The notes: a model not told the origin generated them from the letters alone. Counted from the stretch's first letter, positions 1 to 6,501 are shown. The stretch is 9,377 nucleotides of DNA from an uncultured Elioraea sp. (GCA_937995555.1 CALKJX010000210.1:1-9377), one strand, 5' to 3'. Numbers and translations are program-made.

Positions 1-405
1 CTCGGCAACGGCTACGCACACGTGGCCGTGGCTGTTGACGATCTCGACGCCGGGCATGCGCGGCTCGCGGCGGGCGGGGTCGCGCCCGAATCCATCAAGG
101 AGTTCCACCGCGATGGCGCGCCGATGGCCCGGTTCTTCTTCCTGACCGATCCCGATGGCTCCCGGATCGAGGTTCTCCAGCGTCACGGACGGTATCGGTG
201 CGGTCGGTATCGGTGCGGTGTGGCCCGCGGCGCCCGGCCCTGCGCCAGTCGTTTGCGGCGCTGGCCGCCATCTGTTGCGCCGAGGGCGCCACACCGACAC
301 GGACCGGCCACGCACCAGTGGTCGGTGTTTCGATCGCCCTGGATCGCGCGCCGTAGGCGCCCGCGCTCACCGTCTCCTTGCCGTATCGGCGACCGCACGA
401 GCTGA
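1..405 (+). CDS. VOC/glyoxalase-family protein, C-terminal part (5' end outside window), run-on C-terminus
   Basis: The reading frame is open from base 1, so the gene starts upstream. The visible first 65 residues are the C-terminal beta-alpha-beta-beta-beta module of a vicinal-oxygen-chelate protein of the lactoylglutathione-lyase type. The start G-Y-A-H-V-A-V-A-V-D-D-L places a likely metal-ligand His at visible residue 7. The strand F-F-F-L-T-D-P-D-G-S-R-I-E-V-L-Q-R places a likely metal-ligand Glu at residue 57. Relatives usually stop just after the R-H-G-R-Y end of this module. Here the frame continues through a 15-bp tandem duplication and about 66 more Arg/Pro-rich residues to a TGA at 403-405. 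The tail resembles out-of-frame translation, so I read it as stop loss rather than a real domain. Glyoxalases detoxify methylglyoxal with glutathione, but other VOC members are dioxygenases or unassigned, and the exact reaction cannot be set from half a protein. Confidence 0.75.
   Translation, partial: LGNGYAHVAVAVDDLDAGHARLAAGGVAPESIKEFHRDGAPMARFFFLTDPDGSRIEVLQRHGRYRCGRYRCGVARGARPCASRLRRWPPSVAPRAPHRHGPATHQWSVFRSPWIARRRRPRSPSPCRIGDRTS
191..220. repeat. 15-bp tandem duplication at the end of the VOC domain
   Basis: Two adjacent 15-base units, GGTATCGGTGCGGTC and GGTATCGGTGCGGTG, differ only in the last base. In the VOC frame they encode R-Y-R-C-G twice, so the duplication keeps the frame. The GGTATCGG core occurs a third time at 490-497, just after the stop of the overlapping broken frame. 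The duplication sits exactly where the VOC protein would be expected to end. Confidence 0.85.
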
Positions 406-488
406 CGCTGCGCAATCATCAGCGCAGTGGGATCTTCGGCGCCATCAACGGCGTCGGCGACGGGGTGAACGCGATCGTCATCGGCTAG
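213..488 (+). pseudogene. Possible decayed small exported-protein gene, interrupted by one in-frame TAG
   Basis: The third forward frame reads like coding sequence although it holds a TAG at 354-356. From a possible GTG at 213 (another at 198) it gives an Arg-rich N-terminus and a hydrophobic run (S-F-A-A-L-A-A-I-C-C-A), like a signal peptide. It then gives H-A-P-V-V-G-V-S-I-A-L-D-R-A-P before the TAG. After the stop the frame continues with A-L-T-V-S-L-P-Y and ends in G-A-I-N-G-V-G-D-G-V-N-A-I-V-I-G before TAG 486-488. Third codon positions are mostly G or C on both sides of the internal stop, unlike the VOC-frame tail over the same bases. I do not recognise a family. It may be a nonsense-mutated gene, a sequencing error, or chance openness in GC-rich DNA. 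No clear ribosome binding site is seen. Confidence 0.35.
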
Positions 489-570
489 TGGTATCGGCTG
501 CCGTTCCATTGACCGCGCGCCGCGCGCGTGGTGCGCTCGGGCGTCCACCGAACAGGGAGGTTGCGTCCGG

Positions 571-1359
571 ATGATCGAGAACCATGCGCTGGCGCGCATC
601 AAGGCCGGCGGTGTCGCGCTTGGGCTCGGCGTGCATCACCTGCGCACGGCAGCGACGGGGATGCTGGCGGAGGCGGCCGGGTTCGACTGGCTGTTCATCG
701 ATGCCGAGCATGGCGGTTTCAGCGAGGACCAGGCGACCCAGATCGCGATCGCGGCGCTGCCGACGCGGGTGACGCCGATCGTGCGTGTGTGCAAGGGCGC
801 ACTCGATCAGGCGCCGCGCGTGCTCGACAACGGCGCGATGGGCGTGGTGATCCCGCATATCGATACGGCCGAGGAAGCGCGCGCGGTGGTGGATGCCTGC
901 AAGTATCCACCGCTCGGGCATCGCAGCCTCGGCGGACCGTGCGCGCAGGCGCGGTTCGTGGCAATGCCCGCGGGCGCGCTGATGGCGGAGATGAACCAGC
1001 GCCTGTTGACGATCGTGATGATCGAGACGCCGCAGGCGGTGGAGAACGCCGAGGCGATCGCCGCGATCCCCGGGATCGACGGGCTGATGATCGGCACCTC
1101 GGATCTGACGGCCGAGCTGGGCATTCCCGGCCAGATCGGGCACGAGCGCGTGAAGGCGGCCTATGCGGCGGTGATCGGCGCGTGCCAGAAGCACGGCAAG
1201 ATCGCCGGGATGGGCGGCGTCTACGACGAGCACAACGCGCCGATCTACATCGGCATGGGCGTGCGGCTCGTGCTGGCGGGCAGCGACCACGCGCTGCTCA
1301 TGCCGGCGTTGCAGACGCGCGTCGGATTCCTGCGCGCGATCCGGGTTCACGGTGCATAG
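571..1359 (+). CDS. HpcH/HpaI-family class II aldolase (2-keto-3-deoxy-acid type)
   Basis: This cytoplasmic TIM-barrel lyase of 262 residues has the usual family length (about 250-270). Family members reversibly cleave 4-hydroxy-2-oxo acids to pyruvate (or a related 2-oxo acid) and an aldehyde with a divalent metal. Visible signatures are F-I-D-A-E-H-G at 42-48 with the catalytic His47, the substrate-binding Arg72 in I-V-R-V, and V-V-I-P-H-I-D near 92-98. The metal ligands are Glu152 (M-I-E-T) and Asp178 (G-T-S-D-L). Y-P-P-L-G-H-R-S-L-G-G at 112-122 matches the substrate loop. The ATG is well supported by AGGGAGG at 554-560, ten bases upstream. The TRAP transporter starts 132 bp downstream on the same strand, which suggests that the imported acid or its product is the substrate. 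Named relatives are HpcH, GarL and the 2-keto-3-deoxyrhamnonate aldolase. I cannot choose among these substrates. Confidence 0.92.
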   Translation: MIENHALARIKAGGVALGLGVHHLRTAATGMLAEAAGFDWLFIDAEHGGFSEDQATQIAIAALPTRVTPIVRVCKGALDQAPRVLDNGAMGVVIPHIDTAEEARAVVDACKYPPLGHRSLGGPCAQARFVAMPAGALMAEMNQRLLTIVMIETPQAVENAEAIAAIPGIDGLMIGTSDLTAELGIPGQIGHERVKAAYAAVIGACQKHGKIAGMGGVYDEHNAPIYIGMGVRLVLAGSDHALLMPALQTRVGFLRAIRVHGA

Positions 1360-1383
1360 CGATGCGGCAACGGCTCGAATCCT

Positions 1384-1410
1384 CGGCCCGCGGGCCTGCA
1401 CGGCGGGCCG
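1384..1410 (+). terminator. GC-rich hairpin between aldolase and TRAP receptor genes
   Basis: A perfect 8-bp stem (CGGCCCGC paired with GCGGGCCG) encloses an 11-base loop, 25 bases after the aldolase stop. No T-run follows directly, so it may be an attenuating or mRNA-stability hairpin rather than a strong terminator, or a chance product of GC richness. Downstream, TTGATG at 1433-1438 and TAGATG at 1456-1461 are spaced 17 bp and could be a weak promoter for the transporter genes. Confidence 0.25.
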
Positions 1411-1491
1411 GTACTGTCACACAAGCTTCTTTTGATGAGGTCCTACTCCCGCCATAGATGCCGGGCGCGCGTTTTCCCCCGCCGAGGTCGC

Positions 1492-2469
1492 ATGCCGCTC
1501 GCCCGACGGTCCGTCCTGTCTCTCGCTGTCGCCGCGCTGCCGGCCGCCCCGGCCGTCCTGCGCGCGCAACCGGCCACGCTGCGCTTCGGCCATGTGCTTC
1601 AGCCCGATCACCCCTATCACAAGATGGCCGAGCGGTTCGCTGAACTGCTGCGGCAGGCCGAGGCCGCTGTCACCGTGCAGATCTTTCCGGGGGGGCAGCT
1701 CGGCAACGAGCGGACGTTGATCGAGGGGCTTCAGCTCGGCAGCGTGGACGTGACCACCGTGACCTCCGCCGTCACCGGCAACTTCGTGCCCGAGTTCAAT
1801 GTCTTCAACCTGCCGTTCCTGTTCCGTGACACGGCGCACCTGTTCGCCGTGATGGACAGCCCGGTGGGCGCCGGGCTGGCCGAGAAGCTTGCCGCGCGGG
1901 GACTGGTTGCGCTCGGCTTCGGCTACGGCGGTGCCCGCGACCTCTACACCAGCCGTCCGGTGCGACGGCTGGCGGACCTCGCCGGCATGCGCATCCGCAC
2001 CATCGAGAACCCGATCGTCGTCGACACGTGGCGCGCGCTCGGCGCGGTGCCCACGCCCATCCCGTGGAACGACGTATTCCTCAGCCTGCGCAATCGGGTG
2101 GTCGACGGGGCCGAGGGAACCGGCGTGAGCTACAAGTCGATGGGGTTCGATCGGCTTTCCCCCTTCTTCACGCGGCTCGACTACCTGCTCTCGTGGCACA
2201 ACGTGATGCTGTCGGGCATTGCCCAACAGCGCCTCTCGCCGGCGCAACGCGAGGCGGTGGCGCGCGCCGGTGCAGCCGCCGTGCAGTTCGAGCGCGAACT
2301 GTTCGTGGCCGAGGAGCGCGCGCTGTTCGAGGACCTCGCCCGGGGCGGTGTCACAGTGATCGCGGTCGAGGATCGCGACGCCTGGGCAGCGGCCGTGCAG
2401 CCGGTCTATGCCCGCAACGCCGCGCGCGTTGGCGGTCAGGAGCTGATCGACCGGATCCGTGCCGCCTGA
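1492..2469 (+). CDS. dctP: TRAP transporter solute receptor, DctP family
   Basis: This periplasmic binding protein captures an organic acid and delivers it to the DctQ/DctM membrane pair. From ATG 1492 it has 325 residues, normal for DctP. The N-terminus has twin Arg at 5-6, a hydrophobic stretch, and a likely signal-peptidase site after L-R-A at 23-25, compatible with Tat or Sec export. The mature start T-L-R-F-G-H is typical. F-P-G-G-Q-L-G-N-E-R and G-L-Q-L-G-S-V-D-V are conserved family segments. In G-M-R-I-R-T (165-170), Arg169 corresponds to the arginine that salt-bridges the ligand carboxylate. P-T-P-I-P-W-N-D-V-F and V-V-D-G-A-E follow as in relatives. An in-frame upstream extension (from TTG 1432) would add an Arg-rich leader before the signal peptide, so I prefer 1492, with GAGG at 1484-1487 as a weak ribosome site. 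The ligand is unknown, but the aldolase neighbour suggests a hydroxy or keto acid. Confidence 0.93.
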   Translation: MPLARRSVLSLAVAALPAAPAVLRAQPATLRFGHVLQPDHPYHKMAERFAELLRQAEAAVTVQIFPGGQLGNERTLIEGLQLGSVDVTTVTSAVTGNFVPEFNVFNLPFLFRDTAHLFAVMDSPVGAGLAEKLAARGLVALGFGYGGARDLYTSRPVRRLADLAGMRIRTIENPIVVDTWRALGAVPTPIPWNDVFLSLRNRVVDGAEGTGVSYKSMGFDRLSPFFTRLDYLLSWHNVMLSGIAQQRLSPAQREAVARAGAAAVQFERELFVAEERALFEDLARGGVTVIAVEDRDAWAAAVQPVYARNAARVGGQELIDRIRAA

Positions 2470-2944
2470 AACGTTCGGCTGGGCCGCGCGCAGCCGGATC
2501 CGGCTTGTTGCGGCGACGCTCACGATCGTCGCCTGCTGCCTGGCCGTGGTGCTTGCGGCACAGCTCGCACAGATCGCCGCGCGCGTGTTCGGGCCGTTCG
2601 GGCTTGCCGGGACTGACGAATTGTCCCGCTTTGCGTTCGTCTGGGCCTCCTTCGCCGCTGCGGCAGTGGCGCTCGAGCAGGGAGGGCATCACGCCTTCAC
2701 CTTGCTGCGCGAGAGGTTGAGCGGGACCGCCGCGCGTCTCGTCGCCGCACTGGCCGAGGCGCTGACCATGCTGGCGCTGCTGTTGCTGGCCTGGCATGGC
2801 ACGGCGATGACGTTGCGCGCACAGCAGCAGCTCTCGCCTGCGCTCGGCCTGCCGATGTCGGTGCTCTATGCGGCGATGCCCTGCGCGGCGGGTGTGATGG
2901 CGCTGCTGGTGGCGCTGCGCTGGGCGGGTCGGACGGCACCGTGA
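2459..2944 (+). CDS. dctQ: TRAP transporter small membrane subunit, DctQ family
   Basis: DctQ is the four-helix inner-membrane subunit that pairs with DctM and helps dock the receptor. The 161-residue product has four hydrophobic segments, at about 16-41, 55-72, 92-116 and 128-152. The conserved family block T-D-E-L-S-R-F-A-F-V-W-A-S-F (52-65) leads into A-V-A-L-E-Q-G-G-H at 69-77. This matches the usual E-E-L-S-R pattern followed by the gly/his turn. The GTG at 2459 overlaps the end of the receptor gene by 11 bp and is the start that keeps the first helix whole. Its stop overlaps the next gene in a GTGA. Translation is therefore probably coupled along dctP-dctQ-dctM. Sequence identity in this family is always low, and the assignment rests on helices, motif and position. 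Confidence 0.9.
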   Translation: MPPETFGWAARSRIRLVAATLTIVACCLAVVLAAQLAQIAARVFGPFGLAGTDELSRFAFVWASFAAAAVALEQGGHHAFTLLRERLSGTAARLVAALAEALTMLALLLLAWHGTAMTLRAQQQLSPALGLPMSVLYAAMPCAAGVMALLVALRWAGRTAP

Positions 2945-4218
2945 TCCCGTGGCTGCTGGCTGTCTTCGCCGGCTGCGTGCTACTCGGCGTGCCGATCGCG
3001 GTGGCGCTGGTACTGGCCTGTTGCGCGGCCGTCACTTTCGCCTCCCCGATGCCGCTGGCGGCAGTGGTTCAGGGCATGGTGGCGGGTGTGGATTCGACGC
3101 CGCTGATCGCGATCCCGCTGTTCGTGCTGTTCGGTGAGGTGATGGCACGCGGCGGGCTCGGCCATCGCATCGTGGCGCTGGGCCAAGTCTGCGTAGGCTG
3201 GATCCGCGGCGGGCTGGCGCACGCCAATGTCGCGGCCAGCATGTTCTTCGGCGGCATCTCCGGCGCCGCGACGGCAGACGTGGCGGCGATCGGGTCGGTT
3301 GCCATCCCGGCGATGCGGCGTGCCGGCTATCCCGCCGGATTCTCTGCCGCCGTTACCGCCGCCTCGGCCATCATCGGCATCATCATCCCGCCCAGCATCG
3401 ATCTCATCCTGTACGGCTGGCTGACCGGCACGCCGATCGACCAGCTCTTCGCCGGCGGCTTCATTCCGGGCGCGCTGGTCGGTGTGTCGCTGATGGCGCT
3501 GTCGTGGTGGCTCTCGGTGCGCGGCGGCTTCGGCGAGCGCACGCCCTTCCGGATTAGGGCGTTCACCGGCGCGGTTGGCGACACCTGGCCCATCCTGGTG
3601 CTGCCGCCGCTGGTGCTGGGCGGCATCCTCGGCGGCTGGTTCACCGTGACGGAGGCGGCAGCGGTCGCCATCGTCTATGGTCTCGGCGTTTCGGTGGGAT
3701 GGTATCGCGACCTGACGTTCGCCAGCGTGCCGGCGGTGCTGCGGGCCACCGCCTCGACCTTGGGCTCGGTCATGCTGCTGCTGGCGGCGGCGCGGATGTT
3801 CGGCTGGATCCTGACGGTCGAGCAGGCTCCGCAAGCGCTGTCCGCGTGGCTTCAGGTGGTGTTGCCGGGGCCGGACCTCTTCCTGCTCAACGTGATCCTG
3901 ATCTGCCTGCTGGCCGGGCTGTTCCTGACGCCGGCCTCGGCCACCATCATCCTGACACCCATCCTGTTTCCTTCGGCGCAGTCCTTCAGTCTGGACCCGG
4001 TGCATTTCGGCATGGTCCTGAATGTGGCGCTGGCGCTCGGCCACATCACCCCGCCGGTGGGGCTGACGCTGCTGATCGCCGGCAGCATCGCCGGCATCCC
4101 GCCCGAGCGCATGGTGCGCGAGATCTTGCCGTTCCTGTTCGTTCTCAGCGCGGTCACCTGCGCCATCGCCTGGATCCCTGACCTCACGCTCGTCCTGCCC
4201 CGGCTGATGCGGGAGTGA
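2941..4218 (+). CDS. dctM: TRAP transporter large membrane subunit, DctM family
   Basis: DctM is the Na+-coupled elevator-type transport subunit in the inner membrane. The 425-residue product has the usual length and is hydrophobic throughout. Family motifs are clear: I-P-L-F-V-L-F-G-E near 58-66, G-G-I-S-G-A-A-T-A-D-V-A-A-I-G-S followed by I-P-A-M in the first half, I-I-I-P-P-S-I, F-T-V-T-E-A-A-A-V at the central repeat boundary, and L-D-P-V-H-F-G followed by I-T-P-P-V-G near the end. The start is GTG 2941, overlapping the dctQ stop by four bases. One deviation is seen. In the hairpin segment where most relatives read G-M-F-(L/I)-(D/E), this protein has G-L-F-L-T-P, with Thr330 in the acidic position. 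The gene ends the plus-strand transporter cluster and faces the amidohydrolase gene tail to tail. Confidence 0.95.
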   Translation: MIPWLLAVFAGCVLLGVPIAVALVLACCAAVTFASPMPLAAVVQGMVAGVDSTPLIAIPLFVLFGEVMARGGLGHRIVALGQVCVGWIRGGLAHANVAASMFFGGISGAATADVAAIGSVAIPAMRRAGYPAGFSAAVTAASAIIGIIIPPSIDLILYGWLTGTPIDQLFAGGFIPGALVGVSLMALSWWLSVRGGFGERTPFRIRAFTGAVGDTWPILVLPPLVLGGILGGWFTVTEAAAVAIVYGLGVSVGWYRDLTFASVPAVLRATASTLGSVMLLLAAARMFGWILTVEQAPQALSAWLQVVLPGPDLFLLNVILICLLAGLFLTPASATIILTPILFPSAQSFSLDPVHFGMVLNVALALGHITPPVGLTLLIAGSIAGIPPERMVREILPFLFVLSAVTCAIAWIPDLTLVLPRLMRE

Positions 4219-4311
4219 GCGACGTCCAGGCGCGTGGTCGGGGGGATCAATCCGCGATCGCCGCGACGGCAGTCCGTGCCGCCTCGCAGGAAACGGGGGC
4301 GTCCCGTGGAA

Positions 4312-4332
4312 GCCGCTTTCCCGTCAAGCGGC
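4312..4332. terminator. Hairpin between convergent dctM and amidohydrolase genes
   Basis: A perfect 7-bp stem, GCCGCTT paired with AAGCGGC, encloses a 7-base loop in the 166-bp gap between two convergent genes. It could end transcription from either side. No long T-run follows on either strand, so strength is uncertain. Nothing else recognisable lies in this gap. Confidence 0.35.
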
Positions 4333-4384
4333 CGGCGCGGTGTGCGACCCGCCCCCCTTGACCCGAACGCGGGCAGTCAGCCGG

Positions 4385-5233
4385 TCAATCGGCGAAATAG
4401 AGCCGCACGGGATTGTCGACGAGGATCATCTCGCGCGTCCTCGCGTCCGGCACCCAGTCGAGCAGCAGGTCGAGCTCCTTCGCGTCGTCCGGTTTCGGGT
4501 TGACGTGCGGATGGGGCCAGTTCTGGCCGTAGAGCAGCCGGTCCGGTCGAGTCTCGACCAGGGCACGCACGCGCTGTTCGACGTCGCTGTAGGGCCAGCC
4601 GGTGCTGGAGGAGTAGTAGAACCCCGAGAGCTTCACATAGACCTTGCCGGTCTCGACCATGCGCAGCAGCGCCTGGAACGCCGGATGCGTGGCGGTGGCC
4701 ATGGCGCCGGGACCGGGCGGGACGCGCCCCAGGTGGTCGATGACCACGGGGCAGGGCAGACGCGCGATCAGGTCGGCCCAGGCGGGCATCTTCGTGCCAT
4801 CGGGGTCCTGCATGATGATGTGCCAGCCGAGCGGGGCGATGCGTTCCGCCAGCGGCTCGACATCGGCGAGCGTGAGCCATGTCGTGCCGAAGAAGAAGCG
4901 CAGCCCGCGCGCGCCCTGCGCGTGCAGCGCGCGGAACCCCGCGTCGGTCTCGTCGGGCCTGGTGATGACGACGGCGCGGGCGCGGTCGATGCCGATCTTC
5001 TCGACCGCTTCGAGGGTGCAGCGGTTGTCGTGGCCGTAGGCGCCGGCCTGGACCACCGCGACGCGCTCGAACCCGAGGCCATCCATCAGCGCCGCCTTGT
5101 AGGCCGGCCAGTCGTGGGGCTTCTCGCCGATCTCGGGGGCGAGATAGGGGAAGCGGTCGGGGTCGTAGACATGGCTGTGGCATTCCACCGCGCCGCGCGG
5201 CAGGACGAGTTGCGGGCGTATGGTGGCAGCCAT
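4385..5233 (-). CDS. Amidohydrolase-superfamily lactonase, COG3618/LigI-like
   Basis: This predicted cytoplasmic TIM-barrel hydrolase of 282 residues has normal length for the amidohydrolase_2 family, whose members include 2-pyrone-4,6-dicarboxylate lactonase (LigI) and sugar-acid lactonases. Strand 1 carries E-C-H-S-H (His19 and His21). V-V-I-D-H-L-G-R contains Asp166-His167, matching the family histidine on a mid-barrel strand. The strand-8 block is Y-G-Q-N-W-P-H-P-H, so Asn238 occupies the place of the catalytic Asp of LigI. The C-terminus V-D-N-P-V-R-L-Y is typical. The ATG at 5233 has GGAGAG ten bases upstream (plus-strand 5244-5249). It runs toward dctM and diverges from the iron-binding-protein gene. 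With the nearby aldolase and TRAP system it may open a lactone ring in one catabolic route. That link is inferred from position only, and the genes are on opposite strands. Confidence 0.88.
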   Translation of the reverse strand: MAATIRPQLVLPRGAVECHSHVYDPDRFPYLAPEIGEKPHDWPAYKAALMDGLGFERVAVVQAGAYGHDNRCTLEAVEKIGIDRARAVVITRPDETDAGFRALHAQGARGLRFFFGTTWLTLADVEPLAERIAPLGWHIIMQDPDGTKMPAWADLIARLPCPVVIDHLGRVPPGPGAMATATHPAFQALLRMVETGKVYVKLSGFYYSSSTGWPYSDVEQRVRALVETRPDRLLYGQNWPHPHVNPKPDDAKELDLLLDWVPDARTREMILVDNPVRLYFAD

Positions 5234-5317
5234 TGTGATGGTTCTCTCCGGGCGAGGCGCGGCGTCAGTGTAGAGGCCCGATCGCGCCCGGCAAGCCGAG
5301 GCGGGGCAGATTCCAGT

Positions 5318-5365
5318 TGCGAGCCGCTCGCATTTGGCCTAGGAAGCTTCTGCGAGTGATTTGCA
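5318..5365. promoter_or_regulatory. Two Fur-like dyads upstream of the ferric-binding-protein gene
   Basis: Site 1 (5318-5332) is a perfect dyad TGCGAG-CCG-CTCGCA. Site 2 (5351-5365) is TGCGAG-TGA-TTTGCA, starting 33 bp later, about three helical turns, on the same DNA face. Site 2 matches the known 7-1-7 Fur form TGAGAAT-G-ATTCTCA at 11 of 15 positions. Both match the site next to the 6503 gene in the pattern TGMGAR-N3-YTYGCA. A possible promoter (TTGCGA at 5317-5322, TAGGAA at 5340-5345, 17-bp spacer) would place site 1 over the -35 and site 2 near the start of transcription. An iron repressor such as Fur is the simplest reader. The divergent amidohydrolase gene shares this region and could also be affected. 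Confidence 0.55.
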
Positions 5366-5388
5366 ACCGCAGCTTGGAGCATCACGCC

Positions 5389-6438
5389 ATGGCCACCCGC
5401 CACCCTGTCCTCCTCCGTCGTCGCGCCGCCCTGCTCGGCGGTGCGGCTCTGCTCGCCACCCCCGCGCTCGCGCGTGCCCAGGAGCGGGTGGTGAACGTCT
5501 ATTCCAGCCGCCACTACGACACCGATCGTGCGCTCTATGACGGGTTCACGGCCGCGTCGGGCGGCGTGCGCGTGCGCCTGATCGAGGGCGATGCCGACCA
5601 GCTGATCGAGCGTATCCGCAACGAAGGCGCGAACAGCCCGGCGGATGTGCTGGTGACGGTCGATGCGGCGCGGCTGGTTCGGGCGATGGATGCGGAGCTG
5701 CTCGCCCCGGTGCGCAGCGCGGTGCTCGAGAGCCGGATCCCGGCGCATCTGCGCGATCCCGACGGCCACTGGTTCGGCCTGTCGAAGCGGGCGCGCGTGC
5801 TGATCGTGCCGAAGGACTGGACGCCGCCCAAGCCGATCGCGCGCTACGAGGACATCGCCGACCCGGCGTTCCGCAACACGATCCTCGTGCGGAGCTCGAA
5901 CCACGTCTACAACATCTCGCTCGCCGGTTCGATCCTGGCCGCCAACGGCGAGGCCGGGCTGGATGCCTGGGCGCGCGGTGTGGCCGCCAACATGGCGCGC
6001 CCGCCCCAGGGCGGCGACACTCCGCAGATCCTGGCGGTCGCGGCCGGCCAGGGCCGCATCGCCATCAGCAACACCTACTACCTCGCCCGGCTGTTGCGGT
6101 CGGACAACGCGGCGCAGCGGGCGGCGGCCGAGACGCTCAAGCCGATCTTCCCCAACCAGGCCGATCGCGGCACGCATGTGAACATCTCGGGCGCCGGCGT
6201 CGTGCGTACCGCCCCGAACCGCGAGGCCGCCCAGGCCTTCATCGAGTATCTCACCTCGATCAAGGCGCAGGAGATGTTCGCCAACGGCAACAACGAGTAC
6301 GCCGTGGTGGACGAGGTGAACCTGACGCCGGAGGTCGCGGCCTGGGGCCGGTTCAAGGAGGACCGGCTGAACGCGACCGCGTATGCGAGGAACGGTGCGC
6401 AGGCACTGGCGATCATGCAGCGCGCCGGCTGGCGCTGA
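5389..6438 (+). CDS. fbpA: Fe(3+) ABC transporter substrate-binding protein, FutA/FbpA type
   Basis: This periplasmic protein binds ferric iron and hands it to an inner-membrane ABC permease. From ATG 5389 it has 349 residues. Three Arg at 10-12, a Leu/Ala stretch and a likely cleavage after A-R-A (28-30) form a Tat-like export signal. The mature protein begins V-V-N-V-Y-S-S-R-H-Y. All five iron ligands known from cyanobacterial FutA have counterparts: His42, Tyr43, Tyr174 (H-V-Y-N), and the pair Tyr230-Tyr231 (N-T-Y-Y-L). The spacing is that expected for the family. GGAG at 5376-5379, nine bases before ATG 5389, decides the start over an in-frame codon at 5317. Two Fur-like dyads lie upstream and a strong terminator follows, so it is probably a single-gene transcript made under iron limitation. 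Its permease is not adjacent; the permease C-terminus at the right window edge is a candidate partner. Confidence 0.93.
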   Translation: MATRHPVLLRRRAALLGGAALLATPALARAQERVVNVYSSRHYDTDRALYDGFTAASGGVRVRLIEGDADQLIERIRNEGANSPADVLVTVDAARLVRAMDAELLAPVRSAVLESRIPAHLRDPDGHWFGLSKRARVLIVPKDWTPPKPIARYEDIADPAFRNTILVRSSNHVYNISLAGSILAANGEAGLDAWARGVAANMARPPQGGDTPQILAVAAGQGRIAISNTYYLARLLRSDNAAQRAAAETLKPIFPNQADRGTHVNISGAGVVRTAPNREAAQAFIEYLTSIKAQEMFANGNNEYAVVDEVNLTPEVAAWGRFKEDRLNATAYARNGAQALAIMQRAGWR

Positions 6439-6450
6439 GCGCTGAACCGC

Positions 6451-6472
6451 GAAGGGGGCTGCGGCCCCCTTC
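6451..6472 (+). terminator. Intrinsic terminator after the ferric-binding-protein gene
   Basis: A perfect 9-bp stem, GAAGGGGGC paired with GCCCCCTTC, closes a TGCG tetraloop 12 bases after the stop codon. It is followed by TTCCGCCCTTTCATT, a broken T-rich tract. It separates the iron-binding-protein transcript from the next gene, whose start is 31 bases beyond the hairpin. Confidence 0.75.
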
Positions 6473-6486
6473 TTCCGCCCTTTCAT

Positions 6487-6501
6487 TGAGAATGGTTCGC
6501 A
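6487..6501. promoter_or_regulatory. Fur-like operator touching the start of the 6503 gene
   Basis: TGAGAAT-G-GTTCGCA matches the classical 7-1-7 Fur sequence TGAGAAT-G-ATTCTCA at 13 of 15 positions, and flanking T/A bases extend the dyad by one on each side. It fits the same TGMGAR-N3-YTYGCA pattern as the two sites upstream of the ferric-binding-protein gene. It ends one base before ATG 6503, so bound repressor would cover the transcription start and translation-initiation region. GAGAAT inside it could also be the -10 element. Confidence 0.6.

Noticed and set aside
490..553. GC-alternating inverted repeats before the aldolase gene as a terminator
   Set aside because: The run of GCGC repeats pairs with itself in many ways and has no T-run; it looks like composition rather than a defined hairpin.
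1432..1491. Upstream starts for the TRAP receptor (TTG 1432, ATG 1435)
   Set aside because: They would put about 20 Arg-rich residues before a complete signal peptide; ATG 1492 gives a normal export signal.
5343..5350. GAAGCTTC palindrome upstream of the ferric-binding-protein gene as a possible Irr (iron control element) half-site pair
   Set aside because: Spacing and flanks do not fit the TTTAGAA-type Irr consensus well; the neighbouring Fur-like dyads explain the region better.
4340..5359. Plus-strand open frame (339 codons) opposite the amidohydrolase
   Set aside because: The minus strand carries the His-x-His, Asp-His and N-W-P-H-P motifs with a ribosome site; the plus frame has none.
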